DNA of 62,020 nt from JAFGJQ01 sp964586145 (GCA_964586145.1 CAZPHH010000019.1:1-62020); one strand, 5' to 3'. Shown: positions 53,334-61,677, numbered from the stretch's first letter. Notes: generated by a model from the letters alone, not told the origin. A program made the numbers and translations.

Positions 53334-53957
53334 TCACAACTGGATCCCGGAAAACGCCATGAAACCGATCGCCATCAGCCCGGTCACGATGAACGTGATC
53401 CCCAGGCCGCGCAGTCCCGCCGGCACGTTGCTGTAGCGCATCCGTTCGCGGATGGCCGCCAGCGCGACGATGGCCAGGGCAAACCCAAGCCCGCTGCCGA
53501 AGCCGAACACCGCGCTCTCGGCGAACGTGTAATCCCGCTCCACCATGAACAGCGACGCGCCCAGAATCGCACAGTTGACTGCGATCAGCGGCAGGAACAC
53601 CCCCAGGGCGCCGTACAGGGCCGGAGCGAACCGGTCGATGATCATCTCGACGATCTGCACGACCGCCGCGATCGTGCCGATGTAGCTGATGAACCCCAGG
53701 AAGGACAGGTCCACGTTCGCCATCCGCGGGCCAACCCCCGGCAGCCAGGTCAGCGCGCCCTCGCGGAGCAGGTAGTTGTAAATCAACTGGTTCAACGGGC
53801 ATGTGACCGCGAGCACGAACACGACCGCCAGGCCCAGCCCGAACGCCGTGGTCACCCGCCTTGAACACGCCAGGAACGAACACATGCCCAGAAAGAACGC
53901 CAGGGCCATGTTCTCGACGAAAACCGCCTTGATGAACAAAGCCAGATAGTGTTCCAT
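53334..53957 (-). CDS. nqrE: Na(+)-NQR subunit E
   Basis: A 207-residue membrane protein with six hydrophobic segments, as in NqrE. The conserved iron-site cysteines lie in LGMCSFLACS and AVNCAILGAS. Start at ATG 53957, two bases from the nqrD stop. With NqrD it holds the intramembrane iron centre. Confidence 0.95.
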   Translation of the reverse strand: MEHYLALFIKAVFVENMALAFFLGMCSFLACSRRVTTAFGLGLAVVFVLAVTCPLNQLIYNYLLREGALTWLPGVGPRMANVDLSFLGFISYIGTIAAVVQIVEMIIDRFAPALYGALGVFLPLIAVNCAILGASLFMVERDYTFAESAVFGFGSGLGFALAIVALAAIRERMRYSNVPAGLRGLGITFIVTGLMAIGFMAFSGIQL

Positions 53958-53959
53958 CG

Positions 53960-54583
53960 TCACTCCGCCTCCACTTGGCCGGGCTTCCACGTCCGCAGCA
54001 CCCAGATCAGCAACCCGATAAAGAAGAACGCGCCGGGCGAGAGAATCATCAGCCCGTTCGGGTAGTACCAGCCGCCGTCGGTCACCTTCGTGAACACCGT
54101 CACGCCGAACAGTGTGCCCGAGCCGAGCAGCTCTCGGAAGAACGCCGTCGCCAGCAGCACCAGGTCATACCCCAGGGCGTTTCCGATCCCGTCGAGCAGA
54201 CTGTCCACCGGACCGTTCTGCATGGCGAACCCTTCCGCCCGGCCCATCACGATGCAGTTCGTGATGATCAGCCCGACGAAGACAGTAAGCTGCTTGCTGA
54301 TGTCATAGAGGTAGGCCTTGAGGACCTGGTCCGTGACGATCACCAGCGACGCGATGACCGCCAGTTGAAAGATGATCCGCACGTTGGTCGGCACGTGGTT
54401 GCGCAGCAGGCTGACCGTCAGGTTGGACAGGCTCAATACGGCGGTCAGGGCCACGGCCATGACCAGGGCCGTTTCCATCTTGGTCGTCACCGCCAGCGCC
54501 GAGCAGATCCCCAGCACCTGCAGCGCGATCGGGTTGTTGTTGAACAGCGGGTCCAGCAGAATATTGCGTCGTTTTCGTGTCAC
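53960..54583 (-). CDS. nqrD: Na(+)-NQR subunit D
   Basis: A 207-residue protein with six hydrophobic segments. Cysteines in LGICSALAVT and ITNCIVMGRAEGFAMQN are the iron-ligand positions shared with NqrE, its paralogue. The start overlaps the nqrC stop by four bases. Confidence 0.95.
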   Translation of the reverse strand: MTRKRRNILLDPLFNNNPIALQVLGICSALAVTTKMETALVMAVALTAVLSLSNLTVSLLRNHVPTNVRIIFQLAVIASLVIVTDQVLKAYLYDISKQLTVFVGLIITNCIVMGRAEGFAMQNGPVDSLLDGIGNALGYDLVLLATAFFRELLGSGTLFGVTVFTKVTDGGWYYPNGLMILSPGAFFFIGLLIWVLRTWKPGQVEAE

Positions 54584-55371
54584 TGGGCCTGGCTCCGTGA
54601 AGCGTTGTACCGTTCGATATACGGCTTGAAGCCGTTCGGCCCCAGCCAGAACCGGACGAGCTCGTTGACGCCCCGGCTGGTGATCGTGGCCCCACTGAGC
54701 CCGTCCACGTGGTACGGGTCTTCCTCCGGCGGGCCGGCCTCCTTCTTGAGCACCTCGATCCGGACCTCCCCCTGTTCGTCGAACGCCTGGCGGCCCGCCC
54801 AGCGGGCCTTCCAGCCGGGGTTGTCCACCTCGCCGCCCAGCCCGGGGGTCTCCCCATGCTGATAGAAGGTGATGCCGCGGATGGTGCGGGCGTCCGCGTC
54901 CAGCGCGAGGAAGCCGTACAGGGTGGACCAGAGCCCCTTGCCTTCGATGGGCAGAATCATCTTTTCGACGGCCCCGTCCTTCATCACGCGATAGACGATG
55001 CCGTGCGTCGGCACTCGCGTTACGCCGGCGGCGTTCGGCGGGGCCGCACGGCTCCGGGCGGGATCGCGGGCGGCCTCCGCCTGGTCAAACATCAACGGGT
55101 CGATGTCCACCTCCGTGCCCGTGGCCAGTTCGACGACCACGGGGTCGATAAACTGGTCGAACAGCCGTTGAATGCCCTCTCGCCCTGGGTCGACGCCGGG
55201 CTCGATCAGACCGGCCACCTGGATGATGTTCTTCTGGCGGTCCAGCATCGCATTCCGCGTCTGCCGGGGCTTGAGCGTCACGGCCGTGGTCGAGACGACC
55301 AGTGAGCAGACGATGCACACCGCCGCGGTGAACCCGATTGTGTAGACCGTCGCGTTACGCTTCTGCGACAT
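54580..55371 (-). CDS. nqrC: Na(+)-NQR subunit C (covalent FMN)
   Basis: A 263-residue protein with one N-terminal membrane helix (about 9-31) and a periplasmic FMN domain. The FMN attachment site SGAT (Thr229) lies in DGLSGATITSRGV. GITFYQHGETPGLGGEV is another NqrC/RnfG signature. Overlaps nqrB by 17 bases and nqrD by four. Confidence 0.95.
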   Translation of the reverse strand: MSQKRNATVYTIGFTAAVCIVCSLVVSTTAVTLKPRQTRNAMLDRQKNIIQVAGLIEPGVDPGREGIQRLFDQFIDPVVVELATGTEVDIDPLMFDQAEAARDPARSRAAPPNAAGVTRVPTHGIVYRVMKDGAVEKMILPIEGKGLWSTLYGFLALDADARTIRGITFYQHGETPGLGGEVDNPGWKARWAGRQAFDEQGEVRIEVLKKEAGPPEEDPYHVDGLSGATITSRGVNELVRFWLGPNGFKPYIERYNASRSQAQ

Positions 55372-56575
55372 GGCGGGCCGCCCTTCGTTTGATGTTGGCC
55401 TGCATCAGGACGTAATCGATGACCGGGGCGAACACGTTCATCAACAGGATCGCCAGCATCATTCCTTCGGAATACGCGGGGTTGACCACCCGGATGCCGA
55501 TGGCCAGCGCCCCGATCAGCAAACCGTAAATCCATTTGCCCTTTTCCGTCTGGGCCGACGACACCGGGTCAGTCGCCATGAAGACCGTGCCGAACGCCCA
55601 GCCGCCCAAAACGACGTGCCAATGGAACGGGACGTCGAAGTAGGGGTTCTTCACCTGGCCCGCCAGCGCGTTGAACAGCAGTGAAACGGCCAGGGAGCCG
55701 ATGGCGACGCCCGCCATCGTCCGCCACGAGCCGACCCGTGTGACGATGAGAATGGCCGCGCCGAGCAGGCACAGCAGCGTCGAGGTTTCGCCCATGGTGC
55801 CGGGGATGAACCCCAAGAACGCGTCCAACCAGCTCCAGTCGGCCGCGAGCAACCCCTGTCGCCCGTCGACCATGGCCCGGGCCAGCAGAGTCGGGCCACT
55901 GACGCCGTCGACCGCAACCCACACCGCGTCGCCGGAAAACTGCGCCGGGTACGCGAAGAACAGAAACGCCCGGGCCAGCAGCGCGGGGTTCAGCACGTTC
56001 ATCCCCGTGCCGCCGAAAATTTCCTTGCCGATCACCACGCCGAACAGAATCCCCAGGGCCACTTGCCACAGCGGGATCGTCGGCGGCAGGATCAGCGGGA
56101 ACAGAAACCCGGTGACGAAGAACCCCTCGTTGACCTCGTGCTTCCGAACAATAGCGAAGATCACCTCGGCCGTGCCGCCGACGGCGAACGTCACCATGAT
56201 CACCGGCAGGAAGCACAACGCTCCGTGAACAAAACACGACAGAACGCTGTTCGGCAGGAATTCGAGCCCCACAGCGGTGACCGCAGAGGCCCGCCAGCCG
56301 GTCGGAGCCAGGCCCGCGTCGATCGCCCGGTTCGCCTGAAGGCCGGTGTTGTACATGGCCATCAGCACGCAGGGCAGCAGCGCGAAGACCACCATGCCCA
56401 TCATGCGTTTGAGGTCCAGGGCGTCACGAACGTGCGGAGGGTGCTCGGTGACGGTGGGCGTCGAGTACAGGAGAGAGTCCACCGCCTCAAACAGCGGATG
56501 GAATCGGTGCAGCCGCCCGCCCGGGTCGAAGTGCTTCTTCTGGCTGTCCAGCAGTTTGCGTAGCACCGCGCTCAT
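55355..56575 (-). CDS. nqrB: Na(+)-NQR subunit B (covalent FMN)
   Basis: A 406-residue membrane subunit with about ten hydrophobic segments and a cytoplasmic N-terminus starting MSAVLRKLLD. The FMN threonine is in DGVSGPT (Thr229), where V. cholerae has SGAT; Pro replaces Ala. FGGTGMNVLNPALLARAFLFFAYPAQ is highly typical. It takes part in sodium translocation. The start overlaps the nqrA stop by four bases. Confidence 0.95.
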   Translation of the reverse strand: MSAVLRKLLDSQKKHFDPGGRLHRFHPLFEAVDSLLYSTPTVTEHPPHVRDALDLKRMMGMVVFALLPCVLMAMYNTGLQANRAIDAGLAPTGWRASAVTAVGLEFLPNSVLSCFVHGALCFLPVIMVTFAVGGTAEVIFAIVRKHEVNEGFFVTGFLFPLILPPTIPLWQVALGILFGVVIGKEIFGGTGMNVLNPALLARAFLFFAYPAQFSGDAVWVAVDGVSGPTLLARAMVDGRQGLLAADWSWLDAFLGFIPGTMGETSTLLCLLGAAILIVTRVGSWRTMAGVAIGSLAVSLLFNALAGQVKNPYFDVPFHWHVVLGGWAFGTVFMATDPVSSAQTEKGKWIYGLLIGALAIGIRVVNPAYSEGMMLAILLMNVFAPVIDYVLMQANIKRRAARHVAEA

Positions 56576-57954
56576 CCCTCCCTTTCCAGGATGTCCAGAT
56601 TGTCGCGCAGAATGGGAGCGTAATCCGTCTTGCCCGGGCAGACGAACGAGCACAGGGCGACGTCTTCCTCTTCCAGTTCGAGCGCTCCAAGCTGCTCCGC
56701 CCGCTCGACGTCGCGCATCACCAGCGCCTTGAGCAGAAACACCGGCTCGATGTCCAGCGGCATCACCCGCTCGTACATTCCGATGGAAACGATGGCCCGG
56801 CCGCCGCCGTTGGTTGTCGTCGTGAACTCCCGGTACCGCCCGCCAAGCATCTTGCCCACGTACGCCGGGATGATCGAAAACCGGCCGATCCCCGGACGGG
56901 TCCAGCCCAGAAACGTTCGGGACCGTCCCTCCGCCAGTACGCTGATCTGCTGATGATACCGGCCCAGGTAGCCGAGGGCCGCTCCGGCGGCCGTCCGGCC
57001 GGACAGCACGGAACCCGAGATGACACGGCAGTCTGGGCTCGTGATCTCCCCGGCCGTGAGTTCGTCCAGCGAAGCACCCATCCGGGTTCGCAGCAGGCGG
57101 GGGTCACGCACCACCGGCCCCGCCAGCGACACCACCCGCTCCACGTCCAGCCGGCCCGTGGCAAACAGCTTTCCGACGGCCAGAACGTCCTGATAGTTGA
57201 TGTACCAGACCGTTTTGCCCCGGTGTACCGGATCGAGCGTGTGAATATGGAGGCCGGGCGTCCCCGCCGGATGCACGCCCGCAAAATGCTCCACCTGGAT
57301 CGTATCGACACCGGTCGGCGTCGGAACACGCGTCTCCGGGCGGGTGCAGACGTATGTCTTCCCGTCGGTCAGCTTCGCGATGGCGGCCAGCCCCTCGGCG
57401 AAGTCCGCCTCACGAGGCGCCAGCACAACATTCACGTCAGCCGCCAGCGGATTGGTATCCATCGCGGTGACGAAAATGGAATGCGGCTGGGTCGCGGGAT
57501 CCGCGACGTACCCGAACGGCCGTGTCCGCAACGCGGTCCACAGGCCCGACTGAAGCAGCAGCGCGCGGATCGGGTCGCGGCTCAGCCGCCCGGCGGGCGA
57601 GCGGGTGTAGGCATCGAAGGGTTCCAACTCCTCGTTGGCCGGTTCGCCCGCCCGTTCGCGGTCGCTCAGCTCGATGACGACGGATTCCAGCACGCGCCGC
57701 GGGCCGCGATGGATCGCGACGACGGTTCCCGCGCCGGGCGCCGCAAACCCGACCCCTTGGATCTTCTTATGTTCAAACAGCCACTGGCCGCGTTTGACTT
57801 GCTGTCCTTCTGTGACGCGCAGTCGCGGCTTGAGATTCGGATAGTTGCACCCTACCACCGCTACGCGATGCACGGGGCGCGCGTTTTCGATTTCCTGCCG
57901 AGGTTCGCCGCTGATGGGGAGGTTCAGACCCTTACGGATGTTGTGCAACGCCAT
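56572..57954 (-). CDS. nqrA: Na(+)-NQR subunit A
   Basis: A 460-residue peripheral subunit, the first gene of the operon. The ATG at 57954 (MALHNIRKGLNLPISG) is the classical NqrA start; longer readings to 58047 add unrelated sequence. VTEGQQVKRGQ, FAAPGAGTVVAIHRGPRRVLESVVIEL and IIPAYVGKMLGG are recognisable NqrA stretches. NqrA binds quinone. The complex couples NADH oxidation to sodium export, giving this organism a sodium-motive force. Confidence 0.95.
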   Translation of the reverse strand: MALHNIRKGLNLPISGEPRQEIENARPVHRVAVVGCNYPNLKPRLRVTEGQQVKRGQWLFEHKKIQGVGFAAPGAGTVVAIHRGPRRVLESVVIELSDRERAGEPANEELEPFDAYTRSPAGRLSRDPIRALLLQSGLWTALRTRPFGYVADPATQPHSIFVTAMDTNPLAADVNVVLAPREADFAEGLAAIAKLTDGKTYVCTRPETRVPTPTGVDTIQVEHFAGVHPAGTPGLHIHTLDPVHRGKTVWYINYQDVLAVGKLFATGRLDVERVVSLAGPVVRDPRLLRTRMGASLDELTAGEITSPDCRVISGSVLSGRTAAGAALGYLGRYHQQISVLAEGRSRTFLGWTRPGIGRFSIIPAYVGKMLGGRYREFTTTTNGGGRAIVSIGMYERVMPLDIEPVFLLKALVMRDVERAEQLGALELEEEDVALCSFVCPGKTDYAPILRDNLDILEREG

Positions 57955-58325
57955 CGACGAGTACGATCCTTCTCTGTGCCACAAGTGACGCGGGACGTCC
58001 TCTCCCGGGGCAAGCCTGGCCGGCATCACCGCGCTGATGTCAGCCACCCGAGCCGGCCCCGAGCCTGCCGTCCCAGCCTCGCTCGGCTATTCTATACTGC
58101 CTCGTCCCGGTTCGACTACCCCTCGCAAAATTCCCCTGGCCGGGGTCGGAATCCCCGGACAGGGGTACCGGAGAGGCTTCCGGACAACGAGTCCCGTATG
58201 AATCCGGGGGGCGGGAACAACAAGAGAAGGCGGGGAGAAAGTGCTTGCGTCCGGGATGCGGGGCGCCTGTACAATGTGACGGTCGCCATTGGCACGGTCG
58301 TTCAACATGCAAGGGGGTCACTGTC
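57955..58325. other. Divergent region between nqr operon and regulatory-like/TlpA paralogue 1
   Basis: About 370 bases without a supported gene; it should hold both promoters. A TATAGAAT word on the minus strand (58096-58089) is the best -10 for nqrA, about 135 bases before the start, with no clear -35. Confidence 0.4.
58089..58096 (-). promoter_or_regulatory. Candidate -10 element of the nqr operon
   Basis: TATAGAAT on the minus strand. A good -10 match but the -35 region is weak, so the assignment is tentative. Confidence 0.25.
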
Positions 58326-59294
58326 ATGTCGCGAATCCGGCACGTTGCTGTCGTTCTGGCTGCCGCCGCAATGGGCTTCGTTTCTGCCGTTCGGGCCGAG
58401 GATGCCGCACCCGCCGAGGAGCCGCTGAACGTCTTCGAGGGACGCGTGGTGGACCCCTCGGAACGCCCCGTGGCGGAGGCCGCCGTCTACGTCTTCCACG
58501 CCGAGCACTCCTGGGTCTGGTACGGCGGTCCGAAGGACGTGTACGTGCATGCCCCTTCGGAAAAGACCTGGCTCATCTTCCCGAAGCGCAACGGGCTCCG
58601 CTCGTTCACGGGCACGACGGACCAGCAGGGCCGTTTCGTCGCGTACGGACTTGCGCCCGGGCCGTATCGTGTGCTGGCCGTTCATCCGGAGCGCGGGGTG
58701 ACGGTCTCGCCAAAGCTGACCCAGCCCAACCCCGGCAACGCGGCTGCCATCACCCTGGAGCCGCCGACGTTCCTGAAGGGGCAGATCAAGGGCCTGACTC
58801 TCGCGAAGCAGTCGGAGGCCATGTTGTATGGCCGGCTTTGGCAGCGCTATGAGGATCGAGTCTCCGACGACGGGCTGATGCATACGTTCCACATGCAGCC
58901 GTCGCTGGAGGTGAACACGAACGGAACATTCGAAGCGGGTCCGCTGCCGTCCGGCGGCCGCTTTACCCTGAACCTGGTTCGCTACGTCTCCAGCCGGACG
59001 TTTGCAGCCGACCTCCTCGAGAAAACCATCCTGCTTGAAAAGGGAAAAACGACAGAACTCGTTCTGGACCTGACCCGTGGCGAGAAGGTCGTCGGTCAGG
59101 TCATTGGGCCCGAGGGCAAGCCGCTGGATTGGGTCGCGGTGAGCATCCGGCCACCGGAGGACGCCGCGGATCCGCCGTGGTCCACGCTGGGCGACCTGAC
59201 GGACAAGGACGGGCGGTTCACGCTGGCCGGCCTGACGCCCGGCACGTACCGCCTGACGGCCAACCGGTGGTTACCCCGAACGGGGCCTGGGTGA
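58326..59294 (+). CDS. Exported regulatory-like domain protein, ending at an in-frame TGA before a TlpA domain (paralogue 1)
   Basis: 322 residues to the TGA. The signal peptide (MSRIRHVAVVLAAAAMGFVSAVRA) has a cleavage near 25. Two carboxypeptidase-regulatory-like beta modules follow: FEGRVVDPSERPVAEAAVYV with GRFVAYGLAPGPYRVLAV, and VVGQVIGPEGKPLDWVAVSI with GRFTLAGLTPGTYRLTANRW. The frame stops at TGA 59292-59294 after LPRTGPG, then continues open in the same frame for 183 codons into a TlpA thioredoxin domain. Read through, the product would have 506 residues. The second copy downstream has the TGA at the same point. UGA may therefore be recoded, or the gene may be split; see findings. 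Confidence 0.85.
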   Translation: MSRIRHVAVVLAAAAMGFVSAVRAEDAAPAEEPLNVFEGRVVDPSERPVAEAAVYVFHAEHSWVWYGGPKDVYVHAPSEKTWLIFPKRNGLRSFTGTTDQQGRFVAYGLAPGPYRVLAVHPERGVTVSPKLTQPNPGNAAAITLEPPTFLKGQIKGLTLAKQSEAMLYGRLWQRYEDRVSDDGLMHTFHMQPSLEVNTNGTFEAGPLPSGGRFTLNLVRYVSSRTFAADLLEKTILLEKGKTTELVLDLTRGEKVVGQVIGPEGKPLDWVAVSIRPPEDAADPPWSTLGDLTDKDGRFTLAGLTPGTYRLTANRWLPRTGPG

Positions 59295-59328
59295 GGCCCG
59301 GGCCCGCTGGAGGTCTCCCTGGAGCGGG
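59283..59328 (+). promoter_or_regulatory. RNA stem-loops at the in-frame TGA, paralogue 1 (possible recoding/SECIS-like element)
   Basis: Hairpin A: arms GGGCCTGGG (59283-59291) and CCCGGGCCC (59297-59305) close the loop TGAGG, whose first three bases are the stop codon; one U-G wobble. Hairpin B: CCCGCT (59303-59308) pairs with AGCGGG (59323-59328), with an inner GGA/TCC stem closing a GGTC loop at 59312-59315 and a CTGG bulge. The UGA-to-loop distance is 17 bases. The two hairpins share three bases (CCC), so they may alternate. Confidence 0.5.
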
Positions 59329-59396
59329 AGATCCGGGTCCCGGTCGGTGATCCGCAAGCACTGACGCTCAAGATCGAGAAGTACCTTTGCATCCGC

Positions 59397-59846
59397 ATGG
59401 GGGATGCAGCGCCGGATTTCACAGGCACCACCCTGGATGGCAAGTCCTTGAAACTCAGCGAGTTGAAAGGGAAAGTGGTGCTCCTGGATTTCTGGGCCAC
59501 ATGGTGCTCGCCCTGCCTGGCCGAAGTGCCCAACATCAAGAAAGCCGTGGACCGGTTTGGCAAGGACGGCCGGTTCGTGGTCGTGGGGATCAGCCTGGAC
59601 ACAAGTGAGCCGGTCGCCAAGGCGATGGTCGAGAGGTTCGGCATGAACTGGCCGCACCTGGTGCTGGGGCCGGCCGAGGAGAACCCGGTGGCCAAACTGT
59701 ACGGCGTATCCGGCATCCCGGCCATGTTTCTGATCGACGCGGAGGGCAAGGTGGTGGCGCGCGACCTGCGCGGCGAGACGCTTCAGACGGAACTGGCCAA
59801 ACGGCTGGAGCCGGCCGCAACGGAGCAGACGGCAGCGTTGAAGTAG
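59397..59846 (+). CDS. TlpA-like thioredoxin-fold domain, same frame as upstream exported domain (paralogue 1)
   Basis: Shown from the first ATG after the TGA; 149 residues. It starts GDAAPDFTGTTLDGKSLKLSELKGK, with redox motif WATWCSPC, and KLYGVSGIPAMFLIDAEGKVV carries the cis-Pro loop. TlpA/ResA proteins reduce disulfides outside the cytoplasm. This ATG has no ribosome site, gives no signal peptide and is ACG in paralogue 2, so independent initiation looks poor. Readthrough of the upstream TGA would attach this domain to a signal peptide. The 34 codons between TGA and this ATG are also conserved in the paralogue, which supports their translation. Confidence 0.8.
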   Translation: MGDAAPDFTGTTLDGKSLKLSELKGKVVLLDFWATWCSPCLAEVPNIKKAVDRFGKDGRFVVVGISLDTSEPVAKAMVERFGMNWPHLVLGPAEENPVAKLYGVSGIPAMFLIDAEGKVVARDLRGETLQTELAKRLEPAATEQTAALK

Positions 59847-60083
59847 ACGTTTCGCGTGGAGGGTTGCCCGCTCGCGTCTCGCCGACCTTGTGCGTTCGAC
59901 TTCTTATTGCACGAGATGATTCGTCCATGGCCAGGACAGAATTCCACAGGATTTGCCGGTATGACGGCAAAAAGCTGAGCTACTATCCAAAGGGGGAAGG
60001 CGCCTTCGACACGTCTGTCGGTTTGGGCTTCGCGGTTTGACTCCACGGCCCGGCCGGCACGGGATCGTCACGAGGGCTGCCCC
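59847..60083 (+). other. Spacer between the two paralogues
   Basis: No gene. It has a perfect seven-base hairpin TTTGCCG-GTATGA-CGGCAAA at 59952-59971, followed by A residues rather than T, so it is not a terminator in this direction. Function unknown. Confidence 0.35.
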
Positions 60084-61058
60084 ATGTCCCGCCACGGTCG
60101 AATCCTGGTTGCTGTCGCTCTGGCGCTGCTGGTTCCGATGGCCGCGTGGACCTCACGCAACGCGTACGTCACGGCGACGTGGAGTACGCTTGCTGGTCGT
60201 GTTGTCGACCCTGAGGGCAGGCCGGTCGCCGGTGCTGGGGTCCATGTGGTCGACACGAGTCAGGGCCTCCTCTTCTACGGCGGGCCCGACAATGTCGACT
60301 GGATGGCGCATTCCGACGACTCGTCGTGGTACTGGCCCGGAAGGAATCCTTACCGATGTGGCATGACCACTACTGACCGGCAGGGGCGCTTTGTTTTGCG
60401 CGGACTGAAGGACGGTGCGTACGTCGTCCTGGCCGTGGATGGCGAGCGCGGAATCCAGATCACCTCACATGTCTTGTACACGCCGCGTGGCGGATCGCTG
60501 GAGCTTCGATTGAACCCGCCCACGTACCTGACCGGATCGGTCCGAGGTCTGGATCTGGAACCACGTGACGGAACACGGATTCTGGCCAGCCTTTCGTACG
60601 ATCGGGATCAAACGGAGCTTGACGCTCCCACCTTTCCGTCCGAGTGCCTTCACGTCTACCTCCGCCTCAAGCCGAACGAATTGGACGACTTGCGGGCGGG
60701 CCCATTGCCGGCGCCCGGGCGCTACACGTTTCGCGTTTCGCGTCGGTCAGAGAGTCGCGCCTTTTCAGCCACGCTGCTGCGGCATGCGGTGCATGTGACG
60801 GCGGGCGAAACAGCCCCGATGCAGATTGACTTTGGCAAGGGGGACTCGATTCGCGGGCAGGTACTTGGCCCGCGGGATGCACCGCTCGAGCACGTGGCGG
60901 TCACACTGACACGATTGGATGACGAAGGAGCCGATGGGGCCTGGACGGAGGTCGGCGATCTGACGAACGAGACCGGCCAGTTCACAGTCGGCGGAATCAC
61001 GCCCGGCAGATACCACCTGACGGCGAATCGGTGGTTACCCCGTACGGGGCCCGGGTGA
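60084..61058 (+). CDS. Exported regulatory-like domain protein, ending at an in-frame TGA before a TlpA domain (paralogue 2)
   Basis: 324 residues to the TGA. The N-terminal hydrophobic segment (about 6-22, ILVAVALALLVPMAAW) is a signal peptide or anchor. It has the same two-module layout as paralogue 1 (LAGRVVDPEGRPVAGAGVHV with GRFVLRGLKDGAYVVLAV, and IRGQVLGPRDAPLEHVAVTL with GQFTVGGITPGRYHLTANRW), but the sequence is strongly diverged until NRWLPRTGPG, where it becomes nearly identical through and past the TGA (61056-61058). Read through, the product would have 512 residues. The preserved stop in two diverged copies is hard to explain by simple decay. Confidence 0.85.
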   Translation: MSRHGRILVAVALALLVPMAAWTSRNAYVTATWSTLAGRVVDPEGRPVAGAGVHVVDTSQGLLFYGGPDNVDWMAHSDDSSWYWPGRNPYRCGMTTTDRQGRFVLRGLKDGAYVVLAVDGERGIQITSHVLYTPRGGSLELRLNPPTYLTGSVRGLDLEPRDGTRILASLSYDRDQTELDAPTFPSECLHVYLRLKPNELDDLRAGPLPAPGRYTFRVSRRSESRAFSATLLRHAVHVTAGETAPMQIDFGKGDSIRGQVLGPRDAPLEHVAVTLTRLDDEGADGAWTEVGDLTNETGQFTVGGITPGRYHLTANRWLPRTGPG

Positions 61059-61092
61059 GGCCTGGGCCCGCTGGAGGTCTCCCTGGAGCGGG
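61047..61092 (+). promoter_or_regulatory. RNA stem-loops at the in-frame TGA, paralogue 2
   Basis: Hairpin A: arms GGGCCCGGG (61047-61055) and CCTGGGCCC (61061-61069) close the loop TGAGG; nine pairs with one G-U wobble. Relative to paralogue 1 two bases differ, one in each arm, and each change leaves the stem paired. Hairpin B (61067-61092) is identical in sequence to that of paralogue 1, with GGTC at 61076-61079. Confidence 0.5.
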
Positions 61093-61127
61093 AGATCCGG
61101 GTCCCGGTCGGTGATCCGCAAGGTCTG

Positions 61128-61622
61128 GTGCTCAAAATCGACAAGTTCGTCTGCATCCGCACGGGGGATGCGGCGCCGGATTTCACAGGCACCACCCTGG
61201 ACGGCAAGTCCTTCAAACTGAGCGAGTTGAAAGGGAAAGTGGTGCTACTGGGTTTCTGGGCCACTTGGTGTACACCCTGCTTGGCCGAAGTGCCCGGCAT
61301 CCGGAAGGCCGTGGACCGGTTCGGTAAGGACGGCCGGTTTACCGTGGTCGGTATCAGCCTGGACACGGGCGAACAATCCGTCAGGGCCATCGTCGAGAAG
61401 TTTGGTATGAACTGGCCGCACCTGGTGCTGGGGCCGGCCGAAGAGAACCCGGTGGCCAAACTGTACGGCGTATCCGGTATCCCGGCCATGTTTCTGATCG
61501 ACGCGGACGGCACCGTGGTGGCGAGCGACCTGCATGGTGAGGCGCTTCACAAGGAATTGGCCGAGCGGCTGGAAGTCGATCCGCAGGCGGTCTCACGAGA
61601 AAGGCAGGGGGACCGGCCATAA
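61128..61622 (+). CDS. TlpA-like thioredoxin-fold domain (paralogue 2)
   Basis: 164 residues if begun at the GTG at 61128, the first possible start after the TGA; it lies in frame with the exported domain. The redox motif is WATWCTPC, with VSGIPAMFLIDADGTVV around the cis-Pro. Compared with paralogue 1 most changes are at third codon positions, so the domain is under protein-level selection in both copies. The GTG has only a weak AAGG before it and corresponds to ACG in paralogue 1. Without a signal peptide a TlpA domain would stay in the cytoplasm, an unlikely place for it. Confidence 0.8.
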   Translation: MLKIDKFVCIRTGDAAPDFTGTTLDGKSFKLSELKGKVVLLGFWATWCTPCLAEVPGIRKAVDRFGKDGRFTVVGISLDTGEQSVRAIVEKFGMNWPHLVLGPAEENPVAKLYGVSGIPAMFLIDADGTVVASDLHGEALHKELAERLEVDPQAVSRERQGDRP

Positions 61623-61677
61623 CCCGGATCGAGCGATGCTGGAATGGAGGCCGCCGCTGGAGTAGGCTGCCCGCGCC

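Noticed and set aside
59941..60000. Cyclic-di-GMP riboswitch before paralogue 2
   Set aside because: Only a GACGGCAAAAAGC-like word resembles the family core; the paired elements and tetraloop receptor cannot be found.
59292..61058. Global reassignment of UGA to glycine or tryptophan
   Set aside because: UGA ends many genes here in normal positions, including ATGA and GTGA overlaps, so the code is standard.
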